Position numbers and translations under genes: made by a program. Positions 12,120 to 25,078 of a DNA stretch of 64,000 bases are shown here, in pieces. Each line of letters begins with the position of its first letter. Position 1 is the first letter of the stretch. The notes under the pieces are model-generated. The model saw nothing but the letters and a program-made list of their open reading frames with translations. It did not search any database and had not been told where the DNA came from. The stretch comes from Dryomyza anilis (taxonomy: Eukaryota > Arthropoda > Insecta > Diptera > Dryomyzidae): assembly GCA_951804985.1 (NCBI GenBank), contig OX638131.1:106908464-106972463 (forward strand), in the 5' to 3' direction.

Positions 12120-13430
12120 AAAAAATACGAATACTTTAAAAATTATTGAATACCAAAAAAATAACGACTACCGAATACTACTTTTTCTATCGCACTAGTT
12201 TGCATCATGCGTTTAACGGTACTATGTAGAGAACACTGTGGATGGAATTAGCGCCGTACGCTTTTCTGAAAAATAGAAAAAAGAGAAGGAGACAGAAATA
12301 ATGCATTGCTCTCTTGTGGTTTATTATGTTCGCCTGCTAATTTCTATTTACTCTGAGTAGCAACAGATCTCCGCATTTTGGATGTTTTAAAACATTTTGA
12401 GACTGCTATTTCTGATCGCCTAATAATAGCGGCTTACTCTGAGTAGCACATCGGGTCTCGTCTCCTGAGTGGACTCTTTTGAAAAATTCCAACTCTTGCT
12501 AACATTTCTGTTCGTCTGGTATTCGCCGCGTTCTCTGAGTAGCAACAGATCTCGTTCTAATTTTGGTTCTTTGAAAAAAAAATGATACTTTGATTCTTGC
12601 TACTTTTTCTGATTGCCTGGTAATTGCGGCATCTCTGCATAACACAAAATATGTCTCCAGTTTTTTGCTCTTTTGAATTAATTTTATGCTTGTTCTTACT
12701 ATTTCTGTTCGCCTGGTAATTTCAGCTTACTCTGTGTAGCACACACAGATCTTATAATAAAACGTAATGAAATATAAAAAATACGAGTACTCCAAAATGT
12801 ACCAAGTACCCAAAAATTGAATGACTATCGAATAGTATTTTTTCTATCGCACTAATTTGCATCATGCGTTTAACGGTACTCTGTCAAAAAAACACCTTGT
12901 GTGGATTGAGTGCGCTGCGCTACTTTGTAGAAAGAGATAGAGAAAGAGCAAGAGTGAATTGATCTCTTGTGATTTATTCTGTTTGCTTGGTAAATGCAGC
13001 TTACTCTTATTAGCAACAGCTCGCAAACAATTTTTGTTTTTAATGTTTTTTACTCTTTCTACTATTTATGTTCGCCTGGTATTCGCGGCTTACTGTGAAA
13101 AACAGAAATCTCTTTCTGCTCCAGGCTCTTCTGAAATATTCTATTGCTATTATTTCTGATCGCCTGGTAATTCTACCTTACTCTGTGTAGCGCAGATCTC
13201 TACTCCAGTAATTTGGCTCTTTTAAAATAATTGACTCTTGCTACTATTTCGGGTCGCCTGGTATTCGCGGCATACTCTGAGTGGAATAAATAATGTCTGT
13301 CTCAAGTTTTGCTTTTTCTAATATAAATGACTCTTGCTACTATTACTGATCGCCTGGTAATTTCAGCTTACTCTATGTAGCACAGCTCTCGTCTTCAGTT
13401 TGACTTCTTTTGCTGGTATTTTTATTATAT
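12120..13430. repeat. Two-level tandem repeat (~93-bp units in ~650-bp superunits)
   Basis: About ten diverged copies of a ~93-bp unit with core 'TCGCCTGGTAATT...GGCTTACTCTGAGTAGCACAGATCTC...TTTTGGCTCTTTT' (cores near 12332, 12414, 12516, 12615, 12709, 12984, 13071, 13159, 13253, 13347). Each block of five is preceded by the same head (12125-12330 and 12775-12970) with 'TTGCATCATGCGTTTAACGG'. The whole thing is therefore a duplicated superunit. Confidence 0.7.
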
Positions 13431-13654
13431 TCAATTTCTGCATTTTTGTCGAATTTAAAAAGGTAAAAAACAAACAGCTGTAAAAAGAGAAAGTTGATTT
13501 GAAACAGATTTTTTAAAATAAAACTATTTTTAAATGAAAGAATAAAATAAAACTGATTTATTTACGGTTCATTTTCTGTACAATACTGTTTCATTACTGT
13601 TCCCATACTTGTTCAATATTGAAACCATCGATCAGAAATTGTTGGTGTGGAATT

Positions 13655-13845
13655 CCAGCAAACCACACGATACTTTAACGATGTCATAATGCTATCGTTT
13701 GTAGGTACAAATTTTCGTTTTTAATAATTTATAATGTTACGAAAACGATAGAGTTATCGATAAATATGATCGTATCTAGAATGAAATCGTTGTTTTTGTC
13801 ACTATAGATATCGAGATGATATAGTAGTTGGTTTTATTTTCGAAA
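13655..13845. repeat. Interspersed ~190-bp repeat, copy 2
   Basis: Same motif order as 3155-3345 ('TAGGTACAAATTTTCG', 'TATAATGTTACGAAAACGATA', 'TAGATATCGAGATGATAT'). Confidence 0.55.
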
Positions 13846-14174
13846 AACAAATATTTGTTCGGAAAAATTAATTTTTTGACAAAAATAAAATTCAGTTTTC
13901 ACATAATTAAAGTTTTATAACGAACATTTATAACGAAAATTTACGAAATTATTAGCAGGGATATAATAAGATTTAATGCTAATAAAAAAAGCATTTTTAA
14001 AATTCAAGTCGTTCAATTTGATTTGAACATCAAATTTGAAATAATCTTAAATTTGAAATCGAAGAGGTAAATCTCATATTTGATTTTTTTTTCGATTTTG
14101 TGTGGTATGGCTCAAAACTGAAATATCGAAAAATAAGTCTTGAAAAAAAAAATCATTATTAAATATGGACATTT

Positions 14175-14426
14175 CAGAAAAGTCTTATTTTTGACAGATC
14201 ACATCACCGCTTTAATTGCTTATGCAGTTCGATTTTTGTATTATTTTGTACTTGATATAGACCATAAGTAGATCTATATATCGTAATAGAAAAGAAAACA
14301 ATTGAAATTCTTTTCTTTTACGATATATAGATCTACTTATTGGCTCTATATTAAGTAAAAGAGAATACAAAAATCGAACTGCATGGTCCTAAAATGATGT
14401 GATATGTCAAAAATAAGACTTTTCTG
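14175..14426. mobile_element. Foldback MITE, TIR CAGAAAAGTCTTATTTTTGAC
   Basis: 252 bp, almost entirely an inverted repeat. Arms of about 120 bp (with small indels) meet near 14295. Outer ends CAGAAAAGTCTTATTTTTGAC / GTCAAAAATAAGACTTTTCTG are exact. No reading frame; TSD not clear. Confidence 0.75.
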
Positions 14427-14429
14427 TGA

Positions 14430-17400
14430 AAAAGACTATATTACGTTTGACTTTTTGTTTTATTTTTGACGCAGTGTAATTATAAAAGTAATATTAATTG
14501 ATTTGTATTTTATTTCTGATAAATAAATATGATTTTCTGATAATGCTATAATTAGTTTGAATTATAATAAATAAATTAATATTAATAAAAATAGATATTT
14601 TTATTAAAAATAACAAAAAAAATATATATAAGATTCATAAGTAATCAGTTATTTTAAACATTTAAAAACATTTATAGCTAAATACATATCCTGCATTGAA
14701 ATAAAAACACATGTATTACGAACAAAAAAAAAACTTCTACGCATCTTAAAAAAGAAATATTAGTTTTTAGATTATAAAAACTAATTTAGTAATTATAAAT
14801 ATTTAAAATAAAATTAAATTTGAAATATTTAGATTAATATAAAGTAAAAACAGAAACACTACTAAAATTCATAACATACTATTTTTGCAACTCTACATAA
14901 TATTCACAATTCCCATGAATTCAGTGTAAATTAGTTTTATAAAATCAACAGCTATAAATTTTATAAAAATTTCATATAAATGTATATTCAAAACTTTATT
15001 AAAAATAAGAAGAACTATTTGTGGTAACATTTAGTGGGTATTGTAAAATCATATCGCAAAGTATAAATTATACTACAATGTTTGTACATTGTAAAAAAAA
15101 AAATTAAAAGAACTTAAAAAATTAAAAATCAAATTTAAACAATAGAAAAATCAAAAAACTAAAATTAATAATATTTCTTTTTTTTTAAACAGAAAACATA
15201 CTAAAAAACATAAAACACTAAAAATAGTAGTAAAGATTAATAGTAAAAAAAAAACAATAACCATAATAAATAGTATTGGACCAACAACATTTCGCATGTA
15301 AGTTCAGAAGTTTTTAAGAAATTATTTTTCAATTGCAAAAACACACCAATTTACAAAATAAAACAGCAACGTACATATTCAAATCAAAATCAACTGTGTT
15401 GTAGCTGAGAAGTAAAAAATGGTAGTAGAAATAATGAGAAACATAAAAATGATTAAAAATTGTAGTAACAATAGATGAAGTTTGTGCCTTTGAATTAAGT
15501 GAAAAAAAATGATATATAAAATTAAAATATTAAAAATAATAAATATTAAAAAGTAAAAAAAAAATATTAATTACTAAATATTGAATTAAAAGTAAAATAT
15601 TTTTTAAAAAATGAATTGAACAAAAATTTAAATTTAGAAAATAATAAATAGATTTTTAAATAATACATTGAAAATTATATAAACAAAATAATTAACATTA
15701 ATTAATTAATTAATTTACAAAACCTAATATAATTTCTAAAAAAAATGAAATTTGTTTCAAAAAATGTAAAAAAAACTTGTTTAAGTGCTGCACAGTACAG
15801 TGTTACTTATTTTTCGTGAATATCTTTTTTTGTATTTTTAAATATAAAAAAAATTACATAAAATATATATCATGTAATAGCTTAAATTATAATAAAAGAC
15901 AATATCAACGCGTTGTAAATAGTTTTACATCATAACCAAATTAATACAACCGCATACATAGTTTGAGTAAACCACATAACTTTGCTGAATATATTAAATT
16001 ATTAATTAAAATAACATATAATGTAGTAGTATAAACAACAAAAAAAAAACCAGAAAAATATTAAAAAAATAATGTTCGCTTTTATACAGAGTAAAAATAA
16101 AAATGCTAGCGCATTTAAAATCACTTACAACATCAAATATTTAATAATATTATTCAAAAAAAAAAAAACAAATCACCTAATTAAAATCATATAAAAATGT
16201 TATATTAAATCATTTGATATATTGTTTAGAAAATTGTTATTAAAAATATATATAAATATAATGTACGTATTTTATAAATTTGTTATTTTAATTATGCCTT
16301 TTGTTAATACATACACACACAACATATAAAATATGAATTAATGAAAACATTATTAGTTGTCATGTAGTTTTATATAAGTGATACAACAAATAAAATCAAC
16401 AATTATGTACAACCTTTTAGAAGGTTTTTAGTTTAAGCATTGAATAATATAAATAAAACTTTTTGCTTAAAAAAAAATCCAAAGTGTTTTACTTAGGACC
16501 TTTTTTTATTATTATTTTTTTCTCCAACTTATAATATGTATTCTCCAAAAGATTTGGGAAAAAAACTAAATATTTCTGATTTAAATTTTTAGTAATTAAT
16601 AGCGCAAAATTTCAAACAAAATACACATTTTTGATCGATGATTAAAATTGCTTTTAATATCCTACATTTGTATTCTGAAAGAAATAAACATTTTTCTTGG
16701 AACTAAAATTTTACTTAAATTATATAATACAGTAAACATTCTGAGTATTTGAAAACTCCATATTTCAGTCATATTTATGAGTGTTACCCACATATATGAG
16801 TTCACAGAGCCCTGAGTAGAGGACGACACCATGTTATGATTTTAAAAACCCTCATATTTATGAATATTTTAATACTCATATTTGAGCACTAAAAATATAT
16901 CAAAAATACTCCCAACCCTGGGGAGAGTGCACGATTCCGAACGTTTATTATTACTCCTATAATAATCATATTTGAGTACTAAAAAGCTGGATTCGGAAAG
17001 CTCGCTCAAGAGCACGAAATCAACCTCAAAACTAGCTTTCGTAACAATAAACGAGCCTCAGCATATTTGATTACAACTGTAAACAAATTACGCATCGCAG
17101 ACAATTGCGCACTCTTATTGACCTTCGAGCGTTGTTCTTTTTCTCCAAACTTAATTATTGTTGAGCCGCAAGCAAGCACAACGAATCGGTCTGCCGTAGT
17201 GAAAGCTCGTTACTTTAAGCACTACAAAATTTGGAGCGCTTGGTTGGCTCGCTCTTTTTGTAAACTCGGTTTAAATGCGTATTTTAAGTTTTTTATTTTG
17301 TAATACATGCATAAAATTGATTAATATATAAAAATAACAACAAAAACACAATTGCAAACGAAATAATTTAAAAGCGAATAACTCCAAGCCGCTCTAAATG

Positions 17401-17610
17401 TAGGAGTGCTGTACATTTCGAGCGCTCCATTTAACAGAAGCTCGAGCAGCGAGCTACATGCTCAACTCGGTTGGACGATTCAAGTTCTGTTAGCTCAGAG
17501 CTAAGGACTGTTGCGCGGCTAGTACACATGAATACTGAAACAATATACACAATATACAATTGTGAAACTGCAAAACCGCCTTACTGCATGTGAGAATTAC
17601 GCCTAATTTT
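14430..17610. other. AT-rich intergenic DNA, no gene recognised
   Basis: Extremely A/T-rich to about 16480, dominated by A- and T-runs. From 16990 to 17530 the composition is less AT-rich and holds a 78-codon frame (17067-17303) with no recognisable domain; I do not call it a gene. Confidence 0.5.
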
Positions 17611-18310
17611 TATACCCTACACCTATGAGGTACAGGGTATATTAACTTTGTGCATATATTGTAACGCCCCTTAGGAGGCATCCCTACCCGAGTCCGTTTA
17701 GCCATGTCCGTCTGTCTGTCTGTCTGTCCGTCTGCTGTCCGAATACAGAATAACTTGAGAAATACTGATCAGAATGCGATGAAATTTCGTCTCAATATAT
17801 TTTAGCCAAAAGTAGGAACAGAGTTTGAAAATGAGCCAAATCGGTCAACGGACACACCCATCTCCCATACAAGTCACTTTTATATAACTCTTTCGGAACT
17901 AATAACTCGAAAAGTATTTAAGGTATAGTTATAAAACGTATTGTTATAATTCACCTAAAAATATGTGGTCCAAAAATGGGCGTGATCCGCCCACTTTTTT
18001 TCATTATTTCCCGGGTTTTCATAGTAGAAAATTATTAAAATCAAATCTGTGAAATATTAGCCTTTCAAAATTTTAAATATAGACGTGGTCTGCCCAATTA
18101 TATTTTTCAATTTTTTTTTTTAGTTTTTTATACTTTATATAATTTTTTAATTTATGGGGATATAAGACGTAAATTTCTGATATATGAATAATATTCTGAG
18201 GGTTAATATCCCCACCAAAGGTGTAGGGTATTCCATAGTCGGGCCCGACCGACTATAAAAATCCGCCCCATGTGACCGAACTTACCCATGTGACCTAACA
18301 TTCCCAACTC
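17611..18310. mobile_element. mini-me/DINE-1-like non-autonomous element, copy 1
   Basis: Starts TATACCCTACACC, carries a (GTCY)n tract (GTCCGTCTGTCTGTCTGTC near 17705), and ends with GGTGTAGGGTAT, CCATAGTCGGGCCCGACC and AATCCGCCCCATGTGACC. The (GTCY)n tract is the diagnostic part of dipteran mini-me/DINE-1 (Helitron-related) repeats. About 90% similar by eye to 61504-62345, with internal deletions relative to it. Confidence 0.75.
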
Positions 18311-18754
18311 ATTTGTTATAATCGGGTTTTTAATGATATGTTGATCGGATAAATTAAATAAATGCCATTATAAGTTATGACATACTCAATTTTGTAAGAA
18401 GTTAATACAGAATAAAGAGTCTAAAAGGCTACCGAAACTTGGGTAAAGGACACGATTTTAATATACAAAGTGTCTTTAATGAATCTTAGTCCAGATATTC
18501 GAAAGAAAATGCATCCCTTTCAAGTAAATCCATGAAATAATTATGTTTGTCTGTTGAAGTTACACTAATAAATAGTATATAAATTTTATTTGAACAGATG
18601 GCTCCTAAAGCCAACACAAATATGACACTTTTGTGACTCACTTTTTTGAATGGTTCTAAAATGCTCTTAAATTTGATGCTTTTATGAGTTTCATTTGAGA
18701 GGACTCATAAAGCACAAATTTTGGAGCGCTCCTTAAAGTTATCTAAAATATCTA

Positions 18755-19372
18755 CACTCTCAAAAATATATTGTTGCTTTTTAACAATATGAGATTGTCA
18801 TTTCATTATACAGTGATTAGGTGGCACCTCTATCTTCTGACATTCAAAAACATGTCAAAATAATTTGTTGTTTACTTTAAAAATTTTAAAAATCAAACAA
18901 AATGTAAGTTATAATTTAATAATTTTATTATTAATTGATGTTTGGAACTTTATTAATTTTGTTTAGATGCGGGAGTCACCACATACAACGCTCCTCATGA
19001 CAGATGTCTTCTGGCCCAAAAAATAATTAAAGGAGAGATGGGAAATCTGAATGTCAGAAAACAGCCCTTCCTGTACCTGATCTACTACATTTAAGCTCTT
19101 GACCATACATGAGGAAAAATCTCGCAGAAGACGCACTCCAGGCACTCCGAATTCAGGAAGTTTAATTTATTACTAATTCAAAATTTAAAAAACATTCATG
19201 TGACTTTTTATATTTTATCCACTTTGATTGTTATCAAAACAATAGAATGGCGTTTGAAAATAACAATCTAATTGTCAAACCGACAATAATTTGACAATCT
19301 GATCATGAGATCTATTTTGAACATCAAGATTGTTACAATATTGTCGGAAATGACAATATATTTCTGAGAGTG
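18755..19372. mobile_element. TA-TSD DNA element with 20-bp TIR and a small internal ORF
   Basis: 618 bp. TIR CACTCTCAAAAATATATTGT at the left, one mismatch at the right, flanked on both sides by TA (18753-18754, 19373-19374), as for Tc1/mariner-type insertions. It contains a minus-strand open frame (18963-19145, about 60 codons plus an open upstream extension). That frame is less AT-rich than the rest and has no family I recognise; it may be captured DNA. Confidence 0.7.
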
Positions 19373-19945
19373 TAACTTTTATGATCGCTCCGAAGCAAAT
19401 TTATGCTTATAGGAAATTTGTTAGTGCTGCTAAATAACACATAAATATTACCCTTTATTATTTATTTTTGAGAGATCCGAGAGTAGTCTTTAATGAGATA
19501 ACTTTATGCGTCTTTTTTTAGCTTGTTTTTTTTTTTTGTTGGATTTTCAAAAATTTTATTTTCTTTAGTTTTTCTATGCTACTACCGGAATAGATTATAA
19601 GAATTGAAATGAAGTAGACATACTCCGATCGGAGTACAATGAGAACACTGATTCAATGCAACCCTGACCAACAGCTGTGCGTTGAGAAACTCACCATCGT
19701 TGTATTCACCCTCTGACGTATTTTTTAACCGTTTCTAATCAATAACAATAAACAAAAACCAGTAGTTTTAATAATTTCAACCAAACAACAACAAGGGCAT
19801 TTGAATGCGAAATCACAACAGCAAGCCTCAACAAAAACTAATTTTTATCGCAAATTGGAATTGCGTATTTTGTTAGTAATTCGTCAACAGACGGCGCACA
19901 CACATATTATTGATATCAAAACCTATCACATATCGGAACACAATC

Positions 19946-22024
19946 ATGAAAAACATCTGTCGGTTATTGGTTGCAGTTTTGCTGATTTTGCAGCAGGCTG
20001 CAGCCTATAAACCCGTCGTTATATTGCACGGTATCCTGTCGGGTGCCGAGTCCATGTTGTTGCTGGTACGCGAAATTGAACAGGTAACAAAATTTGTGAA
20101 TCAAGAAGGTCAATGTACTGGAGAATAGCTTTGGAGGGCTGAAATTTTTATTAATGTTCGACTATTGTATACATTGTATAGCATGAGTCAACAAAATCTG
20201 AGGGTGGGGGACTTTTTATTTCGAAAGCATGCAGCAGACTGTTAAATTGCAGCATTTAAATAAATATTCTGTTTTGTGTGTTTACAGCGTCATCCAGGCA
20301 CAAAAGTCTATAATTGTGATAAATACAGTGGGTGGTCAAGTTTGGAGAGCGCCTGGAAACAAGTGGAAGAGTTGCGCGATTATTTGGATGCCATTGGCAA
20401 ACTGCATCCGGAGGGCATCATTGTGTTAGGTAGAAGCATTTTTTTTTAATTTTAAAATTTTTTTCAAGAAAAAATTAAATTATTGGAGATAAATTGAATA
20501 TATAGTAAATTGAATTTTTAGTGAAAATTAAATTTTTTGAGTGAAAAATTAATTTTTTGAGTGAAAAATTTATTTTATTATTGCAAAATTGAATTTTATA
20601 AAAAAATGAATTTTTAGTGAAAAATTAATTTTTTGAGTGAAAAATTTATTTTATTATTGCAAAATTGAATTTTATAAAAAAATGAATTTTTAGTGAAAAA
20701 TTTAATTTTTTGAAAAATTTAATTTTTTGAAAATTTTAATTTTTAGTAAAAAAAAAATTAATTTTTAGTGGAAAATTAAACTTTTAGTGAAAAATTGAAT
20801 TTTTAGTGAAAATTTTAATTTTTAGTGAAAATTTTAATTTTTTATGAAAAATTTAATTTTTAGTAAAAATTGAATGTTTAGAAAATTTTAATTTTTTAGT
20901 GAAAAATTGAATTTTTTGAAAATTTTAATTTTTAGTAAAAAAAAAATTAATTTTTAGTGGAAAATTAAACTTTTAGTGAAAATTTGAATTTTTAGTGAAA
21001 AATTTTAATTTTTAATGAAAAATTTAATTTTTAGTAAAAATTGAATGTTTAGTGAAAATTTTATTTTTTTGTGAAAAATTGAATTGTTGGTGAAAAATTT
21101 AATTTTTAGTGAAAATTTTAATTTTTTATTGCAAAATTTAATTTTTAATAAAAAAATTTAATTTTTAGTGAAAATTTAATTTTTTATTGCATAAATTATT
21201 TTTTTGTGAAAAATTTAATTTTTTGTGAAAAATTTTATTTTATTTCAATTTGAATTGAACATATAAATTGTTTTTTATGTTCATAAAATGAATTATAATC
21301 TTTTTCCTTCTATAAAGGTTACTCCCAAGGTGGCCTGATGGCGCGCGCTGCCATACAAGCCTTGCCCGAGCACAATATCAAAACCTTCATCTCGTTATCA
21401 TCGCCACAGGCCGGACAATACGGCAGTATGTAGTATAGAATAAAAATTATAAAACAGTTTTATATATTTTTTTACAATTTACAGCAAGTTTTCTACATTT
21501 GATATTTCCTGATTTGGCTGCAAAGACCGCCTATGAATTGTTCTACTCGAAGGTGGGACAACACACATCGGTGGGCAACTATTGGAATGATCCACACAAG
21601 CATGACATGTACCTCAAATACAGTGTTTTCTTGCCACTCGTAAACAATGAAGTAAAAAGCTCTAATTCGACATATTTTAAAAATTCCTTAACAAAACTTG
21701 ACAAAATGATTTTGATTGGTGGTCCCAATGATGGCGTTATAACACCCTGGGAATCGAGGTATTAATTTATAGCTTACCTTTTTGTTTCAGTCTCTTAAGT
21801 ATTAATTTATTTATTTTCCGCACAGTCACTTTGGCTACTATAACAGCTCGTTGGACGTTGTGCCACTGCATCAGCGTGACATCTACACAAGAGATACCAT
21901 TGGACTGCGTACGCTGCAAGAACAAAACAAATTAGTTATCGTTGTAAAACCATTTATACATCATCTGACCTGGCATACAAACAAATATGTTATACGTAAA
22001 GTTATACTGCCGCACTTGGATTAG
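19946..22024 (+). CDS. Ppt2: Palmitoyl-protein thioesterase 2
   Basis: Five exons: 19946-20083, 20288-20429, 21318-21425, 21485-21758, 21826-22024; GT-AG introns, consistent phases, 286 aa, close to the family length. Lysosomal alpha/beta hydrolase that removes thioester-linked acyl groups. The N-terminal signal peptide ([20 protein letters not shown]) is followed by [12 protein letters not shown], the oxyanion-hole strand. The nucleophile is in GYSQGG, assembled across the exon 2/3 junction. The acid region is [15 protein letters not shown] (exon 4) and the catalytic His lies in [10 protein letters not shown] (exon 5). QAGQYG and NYWNDPH are PPT-family blocks. Sequons include NST (exon 4) and NSS (exon 5). 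The start is the first ATG giving a signal peptide. Intron 2 (0.9 kb) is filled by a 19-bp minisatellite. Confidence 0.93.
20450..21240. repeat. 19-bp minisatellite family in Ppt2 intron 2
   Basis: Diverged tandem copies of AATTGAATTTTTAGTGAAA and variants fill the intron. The unit is the reverse complement of the one in the Grip75 intron (34900-35900). Because Grip75 is on the other strand, both arrays have the same polarity relative to transcription. Confidence 0.7.
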
Positions 22025-22436
22025 TTGCACGTCAGCCGTGGGTAGTTGGGATGTGGTTAAAGAGGCAATAATTGTACCCGAAGTGAAGGAAGTGGGTGGT
22101 GGTGGAATAGAAGAAATGTGCGATTATATTCCCGAACCATGACAAGGCTGTGAGCTGCGCGCAATGTTCTCAATATATTTTAAGCCAAAAATTTTAATAG
22201 TTGCAATTATATTCAATTTGTATATTGCATATTATTTGTGTTCGAACAAAATTTAAAGGATTTTCTAATGAATTTACTAAAATTTTATCATGTAGCCAAA
22301 TAAACTATAACTAATTTTATATAGTATCATTTAAATAAAATAAAATCTGTATATTAAACAATATATTTTGGTTTTTGAATTTAACAAGAACTTGAATTTT
22401 AAAATACACACCATTTACAAATGTTTTTCAGAAAAA
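22025..22436. other. Ppt2 3' flank
   Basis: AT-rich after the stop. A candidate AATAAA signal is near 22336. No other gene. Confidence 0.4.
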
Positions 22437-23050
22437 TCAATAGAAATTCATAAGACGTCAGTTGTAATTCAGAAATTCCATTTGAAATTCAAAAAATGTC
22501 AATTTTAATTTAGAAATTCAATTTAAAATTCAAAATACATCAATAGTAATTCAGAAATCCCATTTTAAATTCAAAAGACATCCATTATAAATCCGAAATT
22601 CCATTTGAAATTCAAAAGACGTCAATTGTAATACAGAAATTTCATTTGAAATTCAAAAAGATATCCATTATAATTCCAAAATTCCATTTAAAATTCAAAA
22701 GACGTCAATTGAAATTCAGAAATACCATTTTAAATTCAAAAGATCTCAAATTTAATTTAGCGTTTCCATTTGAAATTCAAATGACATCAATTGTAATTCA
22801 AAAATTCAATTTGTAATTCAAAAGGTATCAATTGTAATTCAGAAATATCATTTGAAATTCAAAAAGACATCCAATATAAATCCGAAATTCCATTTGAAAT
22901 TCAAAAGACGTCAATTGTAATTCAGAAATTTCATATGAAATTCAAAAAGACATCCATTATAATTCCGAAATTGCATTTAAAATTCAAAAGACGTCGATTG
23001 TAATTCAGAAGTTTCAATTGAAATCCAAAATACATCAATTGGAATACCCA
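22437..23050. repeat. ~41-bp minisatellite downstream of Ppt2
   Basis: About 14-15 diverged units of TTCAAAAGACGTCAATTGTA + ATTCAGAAATTCCATTTGAAA. Many copies keep the GACGTCAATTG core; others have ACATCCATTATAA. Confidence 0.75.
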
Positions 23051-23204
23051 AATCTATGAACTGCATTCTAATTTATTTTTTTATTTCGAAGGTAGTGATA
23101 ATATTCTTCTAACTTCTTATTTTTGGAAGGGGCGGTATGCATTCTGCTTATTCTTTTAATGTGTTATGCACAATATAAAAGACTGCTGAGACCAAAGACT
23201 TTAT

Positions 23205-23427
23205 ATACATTATATACAAATACTATATAAATAATAGTTTTTTACTATTAAAAATTGTCAATAGGATAAATTATTATTTTAATCGGAAAATACCATTAAA
23301 TACTAGATAATACCATGACATTGCCATTGATTTTATATGAAAAGATTTATTTTTTTGTATACTATTAAATCAATAATTTTCCTATTGACCAATTTTAATG
23401 GGATTTGAGGGAATTTTTTTCTGGGTG
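23205..23427. mobile_element. MITE copy (CACCCAGAAAAAA family), left end lost
   Basis: Closely matches 31255-31474 in the body ('CAATAGGATAAATTATTA', 'AATCGGAAAATACCATTAAA') and ends TTTTTCTGGGTG|TA. The left terminal repeat is replaced by ATATACAAA sequence. Confidence 0.75.
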
Positions 23428-23429
23428 TA

Positions 23430-24993
23430 TATTAATATAGAAACATTTATTTTGAGATGGCCAAACTCGCGGATTCAAAAAATGCCAATTTATGCGGGGA
23501 CTGGACGAGTTCGAAAATGAAATATACACATATATAAAAAATGATGAGATCAGAGTTCTTAGCTCTTCTAATTTCAAAAGTGCCAAGTCTGGCCGTAAAG
23601 TGTACATCAATATTCACAATAAAAGTTTGTAAAACACTATTAATTTGTAATATTACATTTGAGATATGTTTTTAAAGTCAACTTTAAGTTTACAATTTAA
23701 AAAATGTTTATAAAAATCAATTTTAATTGTTATTCTGCATAATTATTTATAAAAGTTAATTTTTATTTTAAGGCTTTTGTAAATATTATTACAAAATGAT
23801 AATGAACATTGATTTATTTTAAAATAATAACAAAAATTGACTTCTGTAGAAATTTCTAAAAAATAATAATGAAAACTATTTTTATAAATATTTTTCAAAA
23901 ATTAGAATAATAATGAAAATTACTATTATGACTATTTAAAAAAAGTCATGAAATTTGGTTTTTTATAAATATTTCTCAAAAATAATAACGAAAATTACTT
24001 AAAAAAATATATTTTTATGTTTTCGAAAAAAAAAATATATATAGGGACATTTGTTCTTTTGCTACAAAAAAATACAAACTATTTTTTTCGCTATTTTCGA
24101 ACAATTTTTTAAATAATTAGAAAAAAAATTATAAAATTTAGTTTTTTTTTAAATTTTTCAAAAAATAAAAGTTTAAAAAACGAATGAATGCGGGTTATAT
24201 GCGAGCAATTGAACTCACTACGTGCTATAAAACTCGAACGAATGAATACAAAATGCGGGACACAAAGTGCGAACTAAATAATGGCAATATGAGAGCATAT
24301 ATGTCTGCCGGTAAAAAGTTAAAAGAGATTCTTCACCGAAGAAGAATATTTTTTCAAGGAATATCAGAAATTGAAGACTAAAATTCTTCAGTTTCTGATA
24401 TTTCTATATAAAATAATGCATAGTTTAATAATGCAGCAAAAATGCAAATATTATTCATTAAGTTTTGTTGTTGTTTTTCTGCAACAACGTCTTTCAGCGC
24501 AAATATTTATATTCTGCGACTGCTGTCATCTGATGTTCGAAAAATGTCTGTCTTGTTCGAAAATACTTAAAAAATCTTTTATGATTTTCTATGTTACAAT
24601 GGATTTTTTTTTTCTGAAAATATCAGAAATTTAAGACTACAAATTTACACATTTTGATTTTTTCATAAAAAATATCACAATCTATGACACCAAACATCCT
24701 GAATTGCGGGACATTTGCAGTAAATCTATTGGCCTTTTTGGCATTTGGCTACTATAAAAAGACAAATGGCGCACTTGTTCGTTACGCTCGACTTATCTAC
24801 AACAAATAAATAAAAATAATTGAGATTAAAATTTTCAACACGTGATGAAAAATGATATCTTTTCAAAATAATTTGTAAATAACTTGAAATTTAGAGCTGT
24901 GATATTTCTGGTAATCATCTTTGTTTTCTTAGTATTGCTCTAATATATGAGACTTACTCGAAAAACGAAAAACCCAATTTAAAACTAGCTAAT
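23430..24993. other. Intergenic DNA between Ppt2 and Cog4
   Basis: AT-rich. Contains a short hairpin (24359-24377 with 24385-24404, motif ATATCAGAAA) and a further copy of that motif near 24618. The small frames here show no recognisable domains. Confidence 0.45.
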
Positions 24994-25078
24994 TATTTTT
25001 TGAGAGACTGAATTTTTCCACACTTTGCAACACTGCACAACTCTTTGAGAATTGGCAGCACTTTCCACCCTCAAGCAG

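Noticed and set aside
17067..17303. Candidate 78-aa gene in a less AT-rich island
   Set aside because: No recognisable domain, no splice partners and a non-ATG context; probably old transposon sequence.
20450..21240. Regular short repeats suggesting a CRISPR-like array
   Set aside because: Units are contiguous with no unique spacers, in the intron of a eukaryotic gene.
24184..24634. Adjacent 65- and 87-codon frames upstream of Cog4
   Set aside because: Ordinary lengths for unselected DNA, with no domain, splice or codon evidence.
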